A DNA stretch of 64,000 bases from Flavobacterium commune (GTDB lineage: Bacteria; Bacteroidota; Bacteroidia; Flavobacteriales; Flavobacteriaceae). The notes below the pieces were generated by a model. It saw nothing but the letters and a program-made list of their open reading frames with translations, was not told the origin of the DNA and ran no database searches. Location of the stretch: the NCBI RefSeq assembly GCF_001857965.1, contig NZ_CP017774.1, positions 2,728,001 to 2,792,000 of the forward strand. The letters are read 5' to 3'. Position 1 is the stretch's first letter, and each line of letters starts with the position of its first letter. Shown piece by piece: positions 33,585 through 42,279 of this stretch. Both the position numbers and the translations under genes were made by a program.

Positions 33585-33614
33585 AAAACTATAGTAGATG
33601 CTACAGTTTTTTCT
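33585..33614 (+). terminator. terminator of the YtrA-type operon
   Basis: AAACTATAGTA and TGCTACAGTTT form a stem with one mismatch and a very short loop, followed by TTTCTTTCTTT. Confidence 0.6.
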
Positions 33615-33678
33615 TTCTTTTAACAAATAATTATAATCTTTTTCTGAATTAATAATTAAGTTTGAAGAGTTTTAAGCT

Positions 33679-33699
33679 AAAAAAGCTGTAAGCTTTTTT
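33679..33699 (+). terminator. second hairpin before the thioredoxin-domain gene
   Basis: AAAAAAGCT and AGCTTTTTT are perfect 9-bp arms around a GTA loop, 32 bases before the next ATG. It may be a back-up terminator or lie in the leader of the 33731 gene. Confidence 0.5.
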
Positions 33700-33730
33700 A
33701 TTAAACCAATTTAACCAACCAAAAAAAAAC

Positions 33731-36295
33731 ATGAAAAAAATCTTTATTCTTCTTGTTGCGATTCTCGTAAGCGGTAGTGCTTTTTCGCAGAAAACAATTG
33801 ACAAACCAGACTATGGTTTGAGTAATCTTCCTGGGAAATTAACTAAAATTGAATTGACCGATTCGGCAACAATCATTCATTTCTATATTAAATACCAACC
33901 CGGACAATGGATTCAAGTTCCTAAGGATACCTATATACAGGATATCAATGGAGGTGTAAAATACTTGGCAACCCAAACCGAAGGAATCCCATTTGGAGAA
34001 AGATATACGATGCCTGAAACAGGAGAGGCAAACTATAAGGTTTTCTTCCCTAAGTTGAAAAATGGAATAGATAAAATAGATTTTGGTGAAGGCAATAATA
34101 ATCCTAATAATTGGTCTGTTTACGATATTGTAATTAATGAAAAAGATGTTGAATCGTTAATGCCTAAAGTTTTACAGGGAAATTGGTTTCAAACCGATGG
34201 AAGTAATCAATGGGATTACGGATTTTATGCCAATCAGGCAGTGGTTGATAAAAGAGTCTGGAAATATAAAACTGTAGAAAGCAAAAAAAACAATTATACT
34301 ATTGTGCTAGAAAACGCTGGAAAAGAAAAGACTATTTATGCTCAAATAGATAAAAAAGAAGGAGTTAAGTTTGGAGACAATAAAGAAAAATTAGCAACTT
34401 ATAGTACCGAAAAAATAGATAATCCAAACTATAAACTAACTAATGATGAAGTCTATACTTCTGCTATTTTTAAATCAGATTCCGCTACTTTTTCCGGTTT
34501 TATAAAAGGTTATACTGCCAGAGCAGCTAGAAAAACAGGAACGATACATGTAAGTAATGTTTTGACAGGAAATCAAGATTCGCATTTGGTTAAAATTGCA
34601 GATGATGGCAGTTTTTCGGTCAAGTTTCCAATTAATCATCCGCAATCTATTTATGTAAATATTCTTGGGAATAGATCTTCTGTTTTTGTAGAACCTGGGA
34701 AAGAAACCTTTATGGTTGTCGATAGGGACACTCCATTGTTTATGGGAGATTGTGCAAGAATAAATTCTGATCTTCTAAGTTTTGGTGAACCTTATAGTCA
34801 TTATGAAGAATATAGAAAACTATCGGGCAAAATTTTAGAGATAAGTCCTGAGGATTATAAAAAGGCTTGTCTGGATATAAAAAATAATCAACTTCAAATT
34901 ATAGAGTCTATTACTAAAAAGCAATTTATTAGCCAGAAAGCACTTCAAATTAAAAAGCTTGATATTGAATATATGGCTTTGGAGAATATTCTAAGTTATG
35001 ATATGTACAGAGAAGATTTTAAAAGAAGTAAATTGTCAGAAAATAATCAATTTGATTCAGAAACAGAAGATTTTAAGTTAGATAAATCCTATTATGATTT
35101 TTTAACTCCATCGGTTTTAAATAATGTAACAGCAGTAGTAACTAATAGTTACTATATTTTTATAAATAGGTTAAGGTTTGCTAATATTTTTAGAAACAAT
35201 GTTGTTAGTTCTTTTTATAATTTAACTTCTGAAACAGCTGAATCGCTTCAAAAATTAGGGGTTACTTTATCTACAGACGAGTTGCAGATGGCTGCTGCCA
35301 GTAGAAAAGTAGAAAAGAATATGATGAGAACTATTGGTTTTTTTGACACTAATAGAACTGAAATTCAAAAATTCCAAACCAATCATAAAGAAGCGTACAG
35401 TAAATTGCAAAAAGACAATCCAAAGATTGGAGTTTCGGTTGAAGCTCTGGCAGCTTATTTGAAAACTCAGGGTATAACACTTACAGTTGAAGAAAATGAA
35501 TTGCTGAAAAAATTTAAATTATCTCAATTAACCAAAGAGGAATTGGCTATCCAAAAACAATATTATGACCAATATGGAGAAAGTTTAAAGTTATTTAATG
35601 AAAAATACAAGGAAAATATTCAGGTGATTGCTGATGAAAAAGAATTTGAAAAGTTGAATGATAAGCTAAATAAAATTTTTGGTATCAAAGAGGCTTTTGT
35701 ATATGATGTATTTACTTTACAGGATAAAGCAGGTGACTTAGAAAGCAATTTTACTCCATATACTGATACTCAATTAAAATGGATACAAGGAAAAATAAAG
35801 AATCCTTTTTTGTCTAATTCTATTGTTAGAGAAAATGATAGAATTAAAGCTAAGATAGAAATGAATAAGAAACAAACAGGTTTTGTAGTTAATACGGTTA
35901 AGAAAACCGAAAGTGATGAACTATTTGATTTGATGTTAGCTAAGTTCAAAGGAAAAGTAATTTATGTCGATTTTTGGGCAACCTGGTGTGGCCCATGTAT
36001 GCAAGGAATTAAAGAAATTGCACCACTAAAAGACGAGATGAAAGATCAAGAAGTTGTCTTTTTGTATATAACAAACCAAAGTTCTCCTGAAAAAACATGG
36101 AATAACAGCATTCCAAATATAAAAGGCGAACACTACAGAGTTTCAGAAGATGAATGGAATTATTTAACCCAAAAATTTAATATTTCCGGAATTCCACATT
36201 ATGTTTTGGTGAATAAAAAAGGAGAGGTAGTAAATCCAGAATTAGGACACCATTCCAATGAATCTTTAAAAAAGATTTTAGAAAAACAGCTGTAA
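33731..36295 (+). CDS. large TlpA-like thioredoxin-domain protein, secreted
   Basis: 854 residues with signal peptide MKKIFILLVAILVSGSAFSQ. It is far longer than usual TlpA proteins (about 350-500). Residues 20-340 are beta-rich, with a DUF4369-like part (HVSNVLTGNQDSHLVKIADDGSFSVKFP, about 275-310), 340-720 are mostly helical and charged, and 735-854 is a thioredoxin fold with the active site WCGPC (Cys753, Cys756). It would work as a periplasmic disulfide reductase or isomerase. Monocistronic; the N-terminal region may determine the client. Confidence 0.85.
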   Translation: MKKIFILLVAILVSGSAFSQKTIDKPDYGLSNLPGKLTKIELTDSATIIHFYIKYQPGQWIQVPKDTYIQDINGGVKYLATQTEGIPFGERYTMPETGEANYKVFFPKLKNGIDKIDFGEGNNNPNNWSVYDIVINEKDVESLMPKVLQGNWFQTDGSNQWDYGFYANQAVVDKRVWKYKTVESKKNNYTIVLENAGKEKTIYAQIDKKEGVKFGDNKEKLATYSTEKIDNPNYKLTNDEVYTSAIFKSDSATFSGFIKGYTARAARKTGTIHVSNVLTGNQDSHLVKIADDGSFSVKFPINHPQSIYVNILGNRSSVFVEPGKETFMVVDRDTPLFMGDCARINSDLLSFGEPYSHYEEYRKLSGKILEISPEDYKKACLDIKNNQLQIIESITKKQFISQKALQIKKLDIEYMALENILSYDMYREDFKRSKLSENNQFDSETEDFKLDKSYYDFLTPSVLNNVTAVVTNSYYIFINRLRFANIFRNNVVSSFYNLTSETAESLQKLGVTLSTDELQMAAASRKVEKNMMRTIGFFDTNRTEIQKFQTNHKEAYSKLQKDNPKIGVSVEALAAYLKTQGITLTVEENELLKKFKLSQLTKEELAIQKQYYDQYGESLKLFNEKYKENIQVIADEKEFEKLNDKLNKIFGIKEAFVYDVFTLQDKAGDLESNFTPYTDTQLKWIQGKIKNPFLSNSIVRENDRIKAKIEMNKKQTGFVVNTVKKTESDELFDLMLAKFKGKVIYVDFWATWCGPCMQGIKEIAPLKDEMKDQEVVFLYITNQSSPEKTWNNSIPNIKGEHYRVSEDEWNYLTQKFNISGIPHYVLVNKKGEVVNPELGHHSNESLKKILEKQL

Positions 36296-36401
36296 TAACT
36301 TTTATAAAAAAACACAAATATCCTCAGTAAAAGCAATTGTAACTGCTGCTTTTACTGGGGATTTTGTATTTTGAAAAGGATTAAAAAAAAATCAATTTTT
36401 A

Positions 36402-36433
36402 TTGTTTCGTTTCAAAAATAAAATATAACTTTG
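36402..36433 (+). promoter_or_regulatory. promoter of the 36454 membrane-protein/regulator operon
   Basis: TTG at 36402-36404 and TAACTTTG at 36426-36433 with a 21-base spacer, an excellent fit to the Bacteroidota -33/-7 consensus. Confidence 0.7.
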
Positions 36434-36452
36434 TATTTCAAAGTACTTTAAA
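36429..36452. promoter_or_regulatory. operator-like element, copy 1
   Basis: TTTGTATTTCAAA (36430-36442) overlaps the palindrome AAAGTACTTT (36440-36449) and a trailing AAA. It overlaps the -7 box and reaches to the start codon at 36454. Copy 2 is at 37386-37409. Confidence 0.6.
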
Positions 36453-36453
36453 T

Positions 36454-37068
36454 ATGGTTCAGAAGCATCAAGAAGATTTGTTACACATACGTTCCATGAT
36501 GGAGCGTTCTTCCCGATTTATATCCTTAAGCGGATTATCAGGTGTTTTTGCCGGAATTTCGGCATTAATAGGAGGTGGTTTTGCTTTTAAATTATTAGAA
36601 GCTAATGGAATTGATTATTTAGACGGAAAGAATCAGGAGTATAGTCCCGAATTAATCCAACAGCTCATTACCATTGCGAGTTTAATATTGTTGCTGGCTT
36701 TGTTTTTTGGAATCCTGTTCACTGTTAGAAAAAGCAGAAAAAATAATCTGGCTATTTGGACTGCTACAACCAAAAAGATGTTGTTGGGTTTGTTGATACC
36801 GCTTCTGGCAGGAGGGTTATTTTGTATTGCTTTGATTTACCACGGTATGTTTGTGTTAGTGGCTCCTTCAACCCTTATTTTTTATGGTTTAGCTTTGATT
36901 AATGCAGCACATTATACTTTTTCGGACATCAAATATTTGGGAATATCGGAAGTGATTTTGGGCATTATCGCTTTGTTTTTTCTGGGAAGTGGTTTTGTTT
37001 TCTGGATGATTGGATTTGGTGTTTTGCATATTTTTTATGGATTACTCCTTTTAAAAAAATACAAATAG
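36454..37068 (+). CDS. hypothetical membrane protein, partner of wHTH regulator
   Basis: 204 residues. A short cytosolic N-terminus (MVQKHQEDLLHIRSMMERSS) precedes about six hydrophobic helices (LSGLSGVFAGISALIGGGF, LITIASLILLLALFFGILF, LLGLLIPLLAGGLFCIALI and so on). No family identified. It is three bases upstream of the winged-helix regulator gene and shares a promoter with it; such membrane-protein/regulator pairs are common in Bacteroidota. Confidence 0.7.
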   Translation: MVQKHQEDLLHIRSMMERSSRFISLSGLSGVFAGISALIGGGFAFKLLEANGIDYLDGKNQEYSPELIQQLITIASLILLLALFFGILFTVRKSRKNNLAIWTATTKKMLLGLLIPLLAGGLFCIALIYHGMFVLVAPSTLIFYGLALINAAHYTFSDIKYLGISEVILGIIALFFLGSGFVFWMIGFGVLHIFYGLLLLKKYK

Positions 37069-37071
37069 TTC

Positions 37072-37365
37072 ATGGGAATTATTGATAAATTAAATAAAAA
37101 TTTCGAAAGTCGGGTGCGATTAGGTATTATGTCAATCCTAATGGTTAATGACTGGGTGGATTTTACCGAAATGAAGGCCTTGTTGAATATTACCGATGGT
37201 AATTTGGCAAGTCATTCCACGGCATTGGAAAAATCAGAATACATAGAAATTAAGAAAGAGTTTGTGGGTAAAAAGCCGAAAACCTCTTATCGTGTTACTA
37301 ATATTGGCAGATTGGCCTTCAAAGAGCATTTGAATTTTCTCGAAAAATTAATCAATTCTAAATAA
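37072..37365 (+). CDS. winged-helix DNA-binding regulator (HTH_34/MarR-like)
   Basis: 97 residues forming a single winged helix-turn-helix: VRLGIMSILMVNDWVDFTEM, the recognition part LLNITDGNLASHSTALEKSEYIE, then the wing KKPKTSYRVTNIGRLAF. It matches the short PF13601-type regulators with no effector domain. Third base after the upstream membrane gene, so co-translated. The two mirrored elements at 36429 and 37386 are its probable binding sites. Confidence 0.9.
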   Translation: MGIIDKLNKNFESRVRLGIMSILMVNDWVDFTEMKALLNITDGNLASHSTALEKSEYIEIKKEFVGKKPKTSYRVTNIGRLAFKEHLNFLEKLINSK

Positions 37366-37385
37366 TCCTTTTTTTTAACCTTAAG

Positions 37386-37409
37386 CTTTGAAATACAAAG
37401 TACTTTAAA
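37386..37409. promoter_or_regulatory. operator-like element, copy 2 (core inverted)
   Basis: TTTGAAATACAAA (37387-37399) is the exact reverse complement of the 13-base core of copy 1, yet the following palindrome AAAGTACTTT and AAA tail are in the same arrangement. It lies 10 bases before the ATG of the DUF4153-like gene and overlaps the end of a TTAAGCTTTG -7-like box. Confidence 0.65.
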
Positions 37410-37419
37410 ATTTTAAATC

Positions 37420-38796
37420 ATGAAAAAATACCATTTGATTTTAGTGAGCAGTCTTGTTTTTATACTGCTTTTTTACAAGGAAACAATAGGCCTGAATGTG
37501 GGGGTTTTTGGTCTATTTCTTTTAGGATTAGTAAGTTATAATAACAGGAGTAAATTCAAAGACAGCTTGAATAGGATGTTATTTGGAACTTCATTTCTAT
37601 CTTGCGTGGCTTTTGCCTGGTATGCTGATTTTGCTTCTTTTCTGGCATTATTCCTGTCTTTGGTTTTTTTACAATTCCGGGTACAAAATCAGGAACTTAA
37701 AATCATTCAGGTGATTCCATTGCTATTTTTAAACGGAATTACGTCTTTGGGGCGTGTATTGATGTTTAGTCAGTATTTGCCAAAAAGAGAAATCAATAAC
37801 AATTTTGCCAAGAAGTTAATCGCCTATTTTGTTATTCCGGCCGTGTTTTTAGCCTTGTTTTTTATAGTTTATTCTTTCGGGAGCAATCATTTTTCTTCGC
37901 TTTTTACCGATTATTATTTCGATATTAATCTTTGGATACTTTTTGTGATTTCAAGTTTAGGATTTTATATCTCGTTTACTTTTTGGAATTATTGGATTCC
38001 TGAAGTTTGCTATGAAAAAAATAAACTACTGGCTAATAATTTCAACGATGAGGCTAAACTTCAAAATCAAAGCACTTTTTCATTCCTTGATATTGATTTT
38101 GAAAGAAGGAGTGGCGAAATCACTTTGTTTTTTCTCAATGTACTGCTTTTGATTTTTATAGTGACTTATAATTATGAGCAATTTTTTGAAGTTGTCGAAA
38201 AATCGAAACTAAGTGCAGATACACATGAGCGTGTCAATGCAGTTATTTTCTCCATTGTTATGGCTATTGGTGTTATCTTATTTTATTTTAAAGGCGGATT
38301 TAATTTTGATGAGAAAGCAAAAAATCTGAAACAATTAGCTAAAATGTGGATTATTCTGAACGCAGTTTTGATTGTAAGTGCTGTGATTAAAAATACCGAA
38401 TACATCTCTCATTTTGGATTGACCTATAAAAGGTTAGGAGTGTATGCGTTTTTAGGATTGGCAATTGTTGGATTGTGGTATTCTTTTTTAAAAATTGTAA
38501 AACAGAAAACCAATGCCTTTCTTTTTAACCAAATGCTATGGTATTTCTATGGTTTAATTCTTTTGTGCAGCTATGTCAATTGGGGAAATTTGATTACGAA
38601 TTATAATATTTCGGTAAACAAGGGAATTGACAAGGAATTTCTTGGAAGTTTAAATTATAATGATGAAATATATTATGGTTTGTATCCGGAGGAATCTAAT
38701 GATTTAGATAATGGCAAAACGGAAGAATTATCAGAATATCAAAATGTGAATTTTATATCTAAAGTTTTGTATTATGAAACACTGGATTTGAAATGA
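37420..38796 (+). CDS. DUF4153/DUF4173-like integral membrane protein
   Basis: 458 residues with about ten to eleven membrane helices. The C-terminal half carries stretches typical of the DUF4153/DUF4173 group: ITLFFLNVLLLIFIVTYNYE, ILNAVLIVSAVIKNTEYI, FGLTYKRLGVYAFLGLAIVG and VNWGNLITNYNIS. Function unknown. It probably belongs to one regulon with the 36454-37365 pair, since its promoter carries the second operator element. Confidence 0.75.
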   Translation: MKKYHLILVSSLVFILLFYKETIGLNVGVFGLFLLGLVSYNNRSKFKDSLNRMLFGTSFLSCVAFAWYADFASFLALFLSLVFLQFRVQNQELKIIQVIPLLFLNGITSLGRVLMFSQYLPKREINNNFAKKLIAYFVIPAVFLALFFIVYSFGSNHFSSLFTDYYFDINLWILFVISSLGFYISFTFWNYWIPEVCYEKNKLLANNFNDEAKLQNQSTFSFLDIDFERRSGEITLFFLNVLLLIFIVTYNYEQFFEVVEKSKLSADTHERVNAVIFSIVMAIGVILFYFKGGFNFDEKAKNLKQLAKMWIILNAVLIVSAVIKNTEYISHFGLTYKRLGVYAFLGLAIVGLWYSFLKIVKQKTNAFLFNQMLWYFYGLILLCSYVNWGNLITNYNISVNKGIDKEFLGSLNYNDEIYYGLYPEESNDLDNGKTEELSEYQNVNFISKVLYYETLDLK

Positions 38797-38807
38797 TAAA
38801 AAAAAAT

Positions 38808-38836
38808 TAAACCCAAGCTGAAAAGTTTTGGGTTTG
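38808..38836. terminator. bidirectional terminator
   Basis: AAACCCAA and TTGGGTTT arms with A- and T-runs outside, between convergent genes ending at 38796 and 38842. Confidence 0.8.
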
Positions 38837-38841
38837 TTTTT

Positions 38842-41079
38842 TTATACGCTATAATGCAGTTTCATTTGTTTTACAATAGTTTCTTCCAGATTTTTTAGTA
38901 CAATAGGTTTGCTTACAAAATCATCCATTCCATTGGCTATGGCTTTGATTTTATCTTCATCAAAAGCACTGGCGGTAACGGCAATAATTGGAATGTTTTT
39001 AGCTTTGTATTTGGCTAACGAATGGATTTTTTTAGTAGCCTCAAAACCGTCCATTTCCGGCATGTGTAAGTCCATAAAAATGATGTCGTAATCGTTTTTT
39101 TCGAAAAGGGCAACGGCTTCTATTCCGTTGTTAGCTATGTCGGCAGGGATATTTATTTTGTCCAGGAGTTTTCTTAATACCTTTTGATTGATTAAATTAT
39201 CTTCAACAATTAAGGCTTTATTAACGCTATTTTTGTTTGAACTTATCGATGCATTAGCTGTATTTTCGACAGCTAACGAAGTCTTATTTATTTTGAATGG
39301 AATATCAAAACTAAAACTGGATCCTCCTTCTTTTAAAGCGATGATGTTTAATTTAGAGCCTCCCATCAAACTGATTAATTGGTTTGAAATGGTGAGTCCC
39401 AGACCCGTTCCTCCGTATTTTCGGGTAGTTGTTAAATCGGCCTGTTCAAAGGCCAGTAGCAGTTGTTCGGTTTTATTAACATCAATACCTATTCCGGAAT
39501 CCATCACCCTAAAATTGATTTTTTGAATATTGTCATGTTCTTCAATATGATTTACTTCCAGTTTGACATCGCCTACAGTTGTAAACTTAATGGCGTTGTC
39601 CAAAAGATTGATTAAAACCTGCAGGAGTCTTAAGTTATCACAAAGAATATTGCTTTCAATGCGTTCATCAAAATTAAAATGCAAGGCGATGTTTTTGTCT
39701 TTGATGCGGTATTCGAATAATCGGATTAATTTTGAAAGTTCATTTTTAAGATGCGTTGGATGTTGTTCCAGTTTGATCTTTCCGGCTTCCATTTTAGAAT
39801 GATCTAAAATCATGTTGACAATACCTAAAAGATGATTGGCACTGTGTTCGGCAATTTCAATATATTCCGATTGGTCGCTGTTTAAAGGACTTGTTTTAAG
39901 GATATTCAACATACCGATAACACCATTTAGGGGCGAGCGGATTTCGTGGCTCATATTTGCCAGAAACTGGGTTTTAAATTTGGCAGTATTGTTAGCTGTT
40001 TCATTGTTTTTTTCAAGAGCAACCAGGTTTTCATTGAGTTTTTCTTTTAGTATTTTATAACTGTTCAATAAAAAATTAACTTCTTTGATAGATGATTGTT
40101 GGAGCAAGTTAGAATTAGTGTTTTTAAAATTCGAAAAAATGAAATTCGAAATGTCCAATGAAAGTAATTTGATGTCTTTGGTAAAATATTTGGAGATATA
40201 AACACATAAAAACAAAGCAATGGCAATCATTAACAAGGTTTGTCCAATTTGGAAATAAAATAAATTGGCTTTTAATTGGTTAATCCTGATTTCGTTGTAA
40301 GAAATAATAAGGTTGAATAGGTTTTCAATTTCTTCGTTGGATTGGTTTATTTTGCCGTTCAATCCCAGATTTTGAGCATGACCTAATTGGTTTGTTAGCA
40401 TTACCAAGGTGTCAAAATAGCGTTTATAATCTTTAAGAATTTGTTTTGAAACTGGGCTGATTTCGTTAGATTGTATGGTGTTGTTGTATAAATTTTGAAA
40501 TTTTTGAAGATAGTTTTTTTCAGATCGCAGCATATAGTCTTTTTCGTGGCGGCGAAACTGGAGAATGGTAAAAGCTTTTAAATATTTTTTTTCTTCTAAA
40601 AAATGTGCTTTGTTACGCATTTTGCCTTCAATACCATAATCTTTAAATCCTCTAATTAAAGCAATCTTTTTGTACTGATTGACATTTGCAATAAGCAGAT
40701 CAATTTTGTTAAAAAGCCTGAGCATCTGTTTTTCGTTAATTTCGATTTGGAGTTCCCGGGATTCCTTATAAATCGAATTAATAGTTGCTCTTTGTCTATT
40801 TAAATTAGAAATATATTGGCTTAAATCTTTCTGATTATGATGGATGTAAAAATCTTTCTCCTTGTAACCGTATAGTAAAAAGGTTTGAAACCGTTTGATA
40901 TTAGTACTAAAGTCCTGAGAAACCTGATACGATTTATAGCTGAAATTATTCAGATGGTCTATTTTTCGATCAATAGTGAGGTAGGTTAGAAACCAGATAA
41001 TGATTAAAAGAATCATTACTGAAAATGATAAAAAGATTTGAGTTCTAAAATTGCGAACGTTGGGGAATGAAAATTTCAA
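38842..41079 (-). CDS. membrane hybrid histidine kinase
   Basis: 745 residues. Membrane helix at about 14-34, long helical extracytoplasmic sensor (35-275), second helix about 278-298, linker, HisKA with His378 in MSHEIRSPLNG, HATPase (N-box NLLDNAIKFT, then DSGIGI and GTGLGL), and a C-terminal receiver (about 620-740) with Asp670 in FMDLHMPEMDGFEA and Lys in SKPI. No adjacent response regulator, so output is through phosphotransfer elsewhere. A minus-strand TAATTTTG box lies 24 bases upstream of the ATG. Confidence 0.92.
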   Translation of the reverse strand: MKFSFPNVRNFRTQIFLSFSVMILLIIIWFLTYLTIDRKIDHLNNFSYKSYQVSQDFSTNIKRFQTFLLYGYKEKDFYIHHNQKDLSQYISNLNRQRATINSIYKESRELQIEINEKQMLRLFNKIDLLIANVNQYKKIALIRGFKDYGIEGKMRNKAHFLEEKKYLKAFTILQFRRHEKDYMLRSEKNYLQKFQNLYNNTIQSNEISPVSKQILKDYKRYFDTLVMLTNQLGHAQNLGLNGKINQSNEEIENLFNLIISYNEIRINQLKANLFYFQIGQTLLMIAIALFLCVYISKYFTKDIKLLSLDISNFIFSNFKNTNSNLLQQSSIKEVNFLLNSYKILKEKLNENLVALEKNNETANNTAKFKTQFLANMSHEIRSPLNGVIGMLNILKTSPLNSDQSEYIEIAEHSANHLLGIVNMILDHSKMEAGKIKLEQHPTHLKNELSKLIRLFEYRIKDKNIALHFNFDERIESNILCDNLRLLQVLINLLDNAIKFTTVGDVKLEVNHIEEHDNIQKINFRVMDSGIGIDVNKTEQLLLAFEQADLTTTRKYGGTGLGLTISNQLISLMGGSKLNIIALKEGGSSFSFDIPFKINKTSLAVENTANASISSNKNSVNKALIVEDNLINQKVLRKLLDKINIPADIANNGIEAVALFEKNDYDIIFMDLHMPEMDGFEATKKIHSLAKYKAKNIPIIAVTASAFDEDKIKAIANGMDDFVSKPIVLKNLEETIVKQMKLHYSV

Positions 41080-41102
41080 TGGTATTATATTGGATTATAT
41101 CG

Positions 41103-41110
41103 CAAAATTA
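41103..41110 (-). promoter_or_regulatory. -7 box (TAATTTTG) of the hybrid kinase gene
   Basis: Exact TAnnTTTG on the minus strand, 24 bases from the ATG at 41079. Confidence 0.55.
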
Positions 41111-41199
41111 AGGGCTTCATCCAAATTGTAGTTTACTATAGTTCGAAGAAAAGGTTAACGAATTGTTTTGTTTTCTATCTTTAGGAATAGAGAAATAAA

Positions 41200-41230
41200 C
41201 AAAAAAGAGGAAATGAATTTCCCCTTTTTG
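41200..41230 (-). terminator. terminator of the pseudouridine synthase gene
   Basis: CAAAAAAGAGGAAAT pairs with ATTTCCCCTTTTTG with one mismatch and a two-base apex; directly past the stop of the minus-strand gene at 41251. Confidence 0.75.
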
Positions 41231-41250
41231 TTGTTGTATATGATTTTTAG

Positions 41251-42063
41251 TTAATAATCCCCGCGTTTTCTAAATCGGGGATCATTTTTTTTGATGAATT
41301 CCGTTTGGCGTTTTGGTGCTTCCACTTTAGGTAAGCTCGCTTCTTCGGTTTTGCTCGAAGGTTCAATCAATTCATTTAATTCTTTAATTTCAGCATCGGT
41401 CAAATCGCGGTAGCGTCCCACAGGAACATCAAGCGAAATATTGATAATTCGAATACGTTTCAAAGCAGTTACTTCATAGCCTAAATATTCGCACATTCTG
41501 CGAATTTGACGGTTCAAACCTTGGGTAAGTATGATTTTGAAAATGTACTTGCTAATTTGCTCTACCTTACATTTTCGGGTTACGGTGTCTAAAATAGGAA
41601 CACCATTTCCCATTCGTTGGATAAAACGATCGGTGATAGGTTTGTTTACTGTTACAGTATATTCTTTTTCGTGATTGTTTCGGGCACGCAATATTTTATT
41701 GACAATATCACCATCATTGGTCATAAAAATCAATCCTTCCGAAGCTTTGTCTAAACGTCCAATAGGGAAAATACGTTTGGGATAGTTGATGTAATCCACA
41801 ATGTTGTTGCGGACTTCCAGGTTAGTAGTACATTCAATCCCAACAGGTTTATTGAAAGCAAGATAAACAGGTTTTTCGTTTTTCTCATGAATTAGTTTGC
41901 CATCAATGCGCACTTCGTCATTTATACCCACTTTTGTCCCAAGTTCCGGAACGACATCATTGATGGTTACACGACCTTCTTCAATATATTTGTCGGCCTC
42001 ACGACGGGAGCAAAAACCGGTTTCGGCTATGAATTTGTTGAGACGTTTTAGATTTTCTTCCAT
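41251..42063 (-). CDS. rluF: RluF-like 23S rRNA pseudouridine synthase
   Basis: 270 residues from the ATG at 42063 (MEENLKRLNKFIAETGFCSR). An S4 RNA-binding domain (about 5-60, READKYIEEGRVTIND) is followed by the RsuA-family catalytic domain with Asp in GRLDKASEGLIFMTNDG, then GLNRQIRRMCEYLGYEV. The C-terminal basic tail is family-typical. RluF modifies 23S rRNA near position 2604 in E. coli. The -7 box at 42068-42075 ends five bases before this ATG, which supports the shorter start. Confidence 0.88.
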   Translation of the reverse strand: MEENLKRLNKFIAETGFCSRREADKYIEEGRVTINDVVPELGTKVGINDEVRIDGKLIHEKNEKPVYLAFNKPVGIECTTNLEVRNNIVDYINYPKRIFPIGRLDKASEGLIFMTNDGDIVNKILRARNNHEKEYTVTVNKPITDRFIQRMGNGVPILDTVTRKCKVEQISKYIFKIILTQGLNRQIRRMCEYLGYEVTALKRIRIINISLDVPVGRYRDLTDAEIKELNELIEPSSKTEEASLPKVEAPKRQTEFIKKNDPRFRKRGDY

Positions 42064-42067
42064 AGTG

Positions 42068-42075
42068 CAAAAGTA
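42068..42075 (-). promoter_or_regulatory. -7 box (TACTTTTG), near-leaderless
   Basis: Exact consensus on the minus strand ending five bases from the ATG at 42063; the transcript would begin at or next to the start codon. Confidence 0.5.
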
Positions 42076-42103
42076 AGTAATTTGAGAATGTGAAAATTGG
42101 TTA

Positions 42104-42269
42104 TTACGCAAAGATTCGCAAAGTAAATCACAGAGAGACTCAAAGAAATATTTAATTTACTGACGTCATTAGAATAGGGGGAAACCTAATCTGATAGTTT
42201 TACATGGATTTTAAAAAAAAACTTAGCGAGACTTTGTCTTTTACTTTGCGAATTTTTGCGAAACAGTAA
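42104..42269. repeat. 166-bp element with terminal inverted repeats (MITE/REP-like)
   Basis: Left end TTACGCAAAGATTCGCAAAGTAAA (24 bases; read as TTACGCAAAG plus ATTCGCAAAGTAAA) mirrors the right end at 42240-42269, where TTTACTTTGCGAAT is exact and the outer part differs by a small insertion. The interior is AT-rich without an ORF. It lies between the rluF and alpha/beta-hydrolase genes. Confidence 0.7.
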
Positions 42270-42279
42270 TTTTTAAAAA

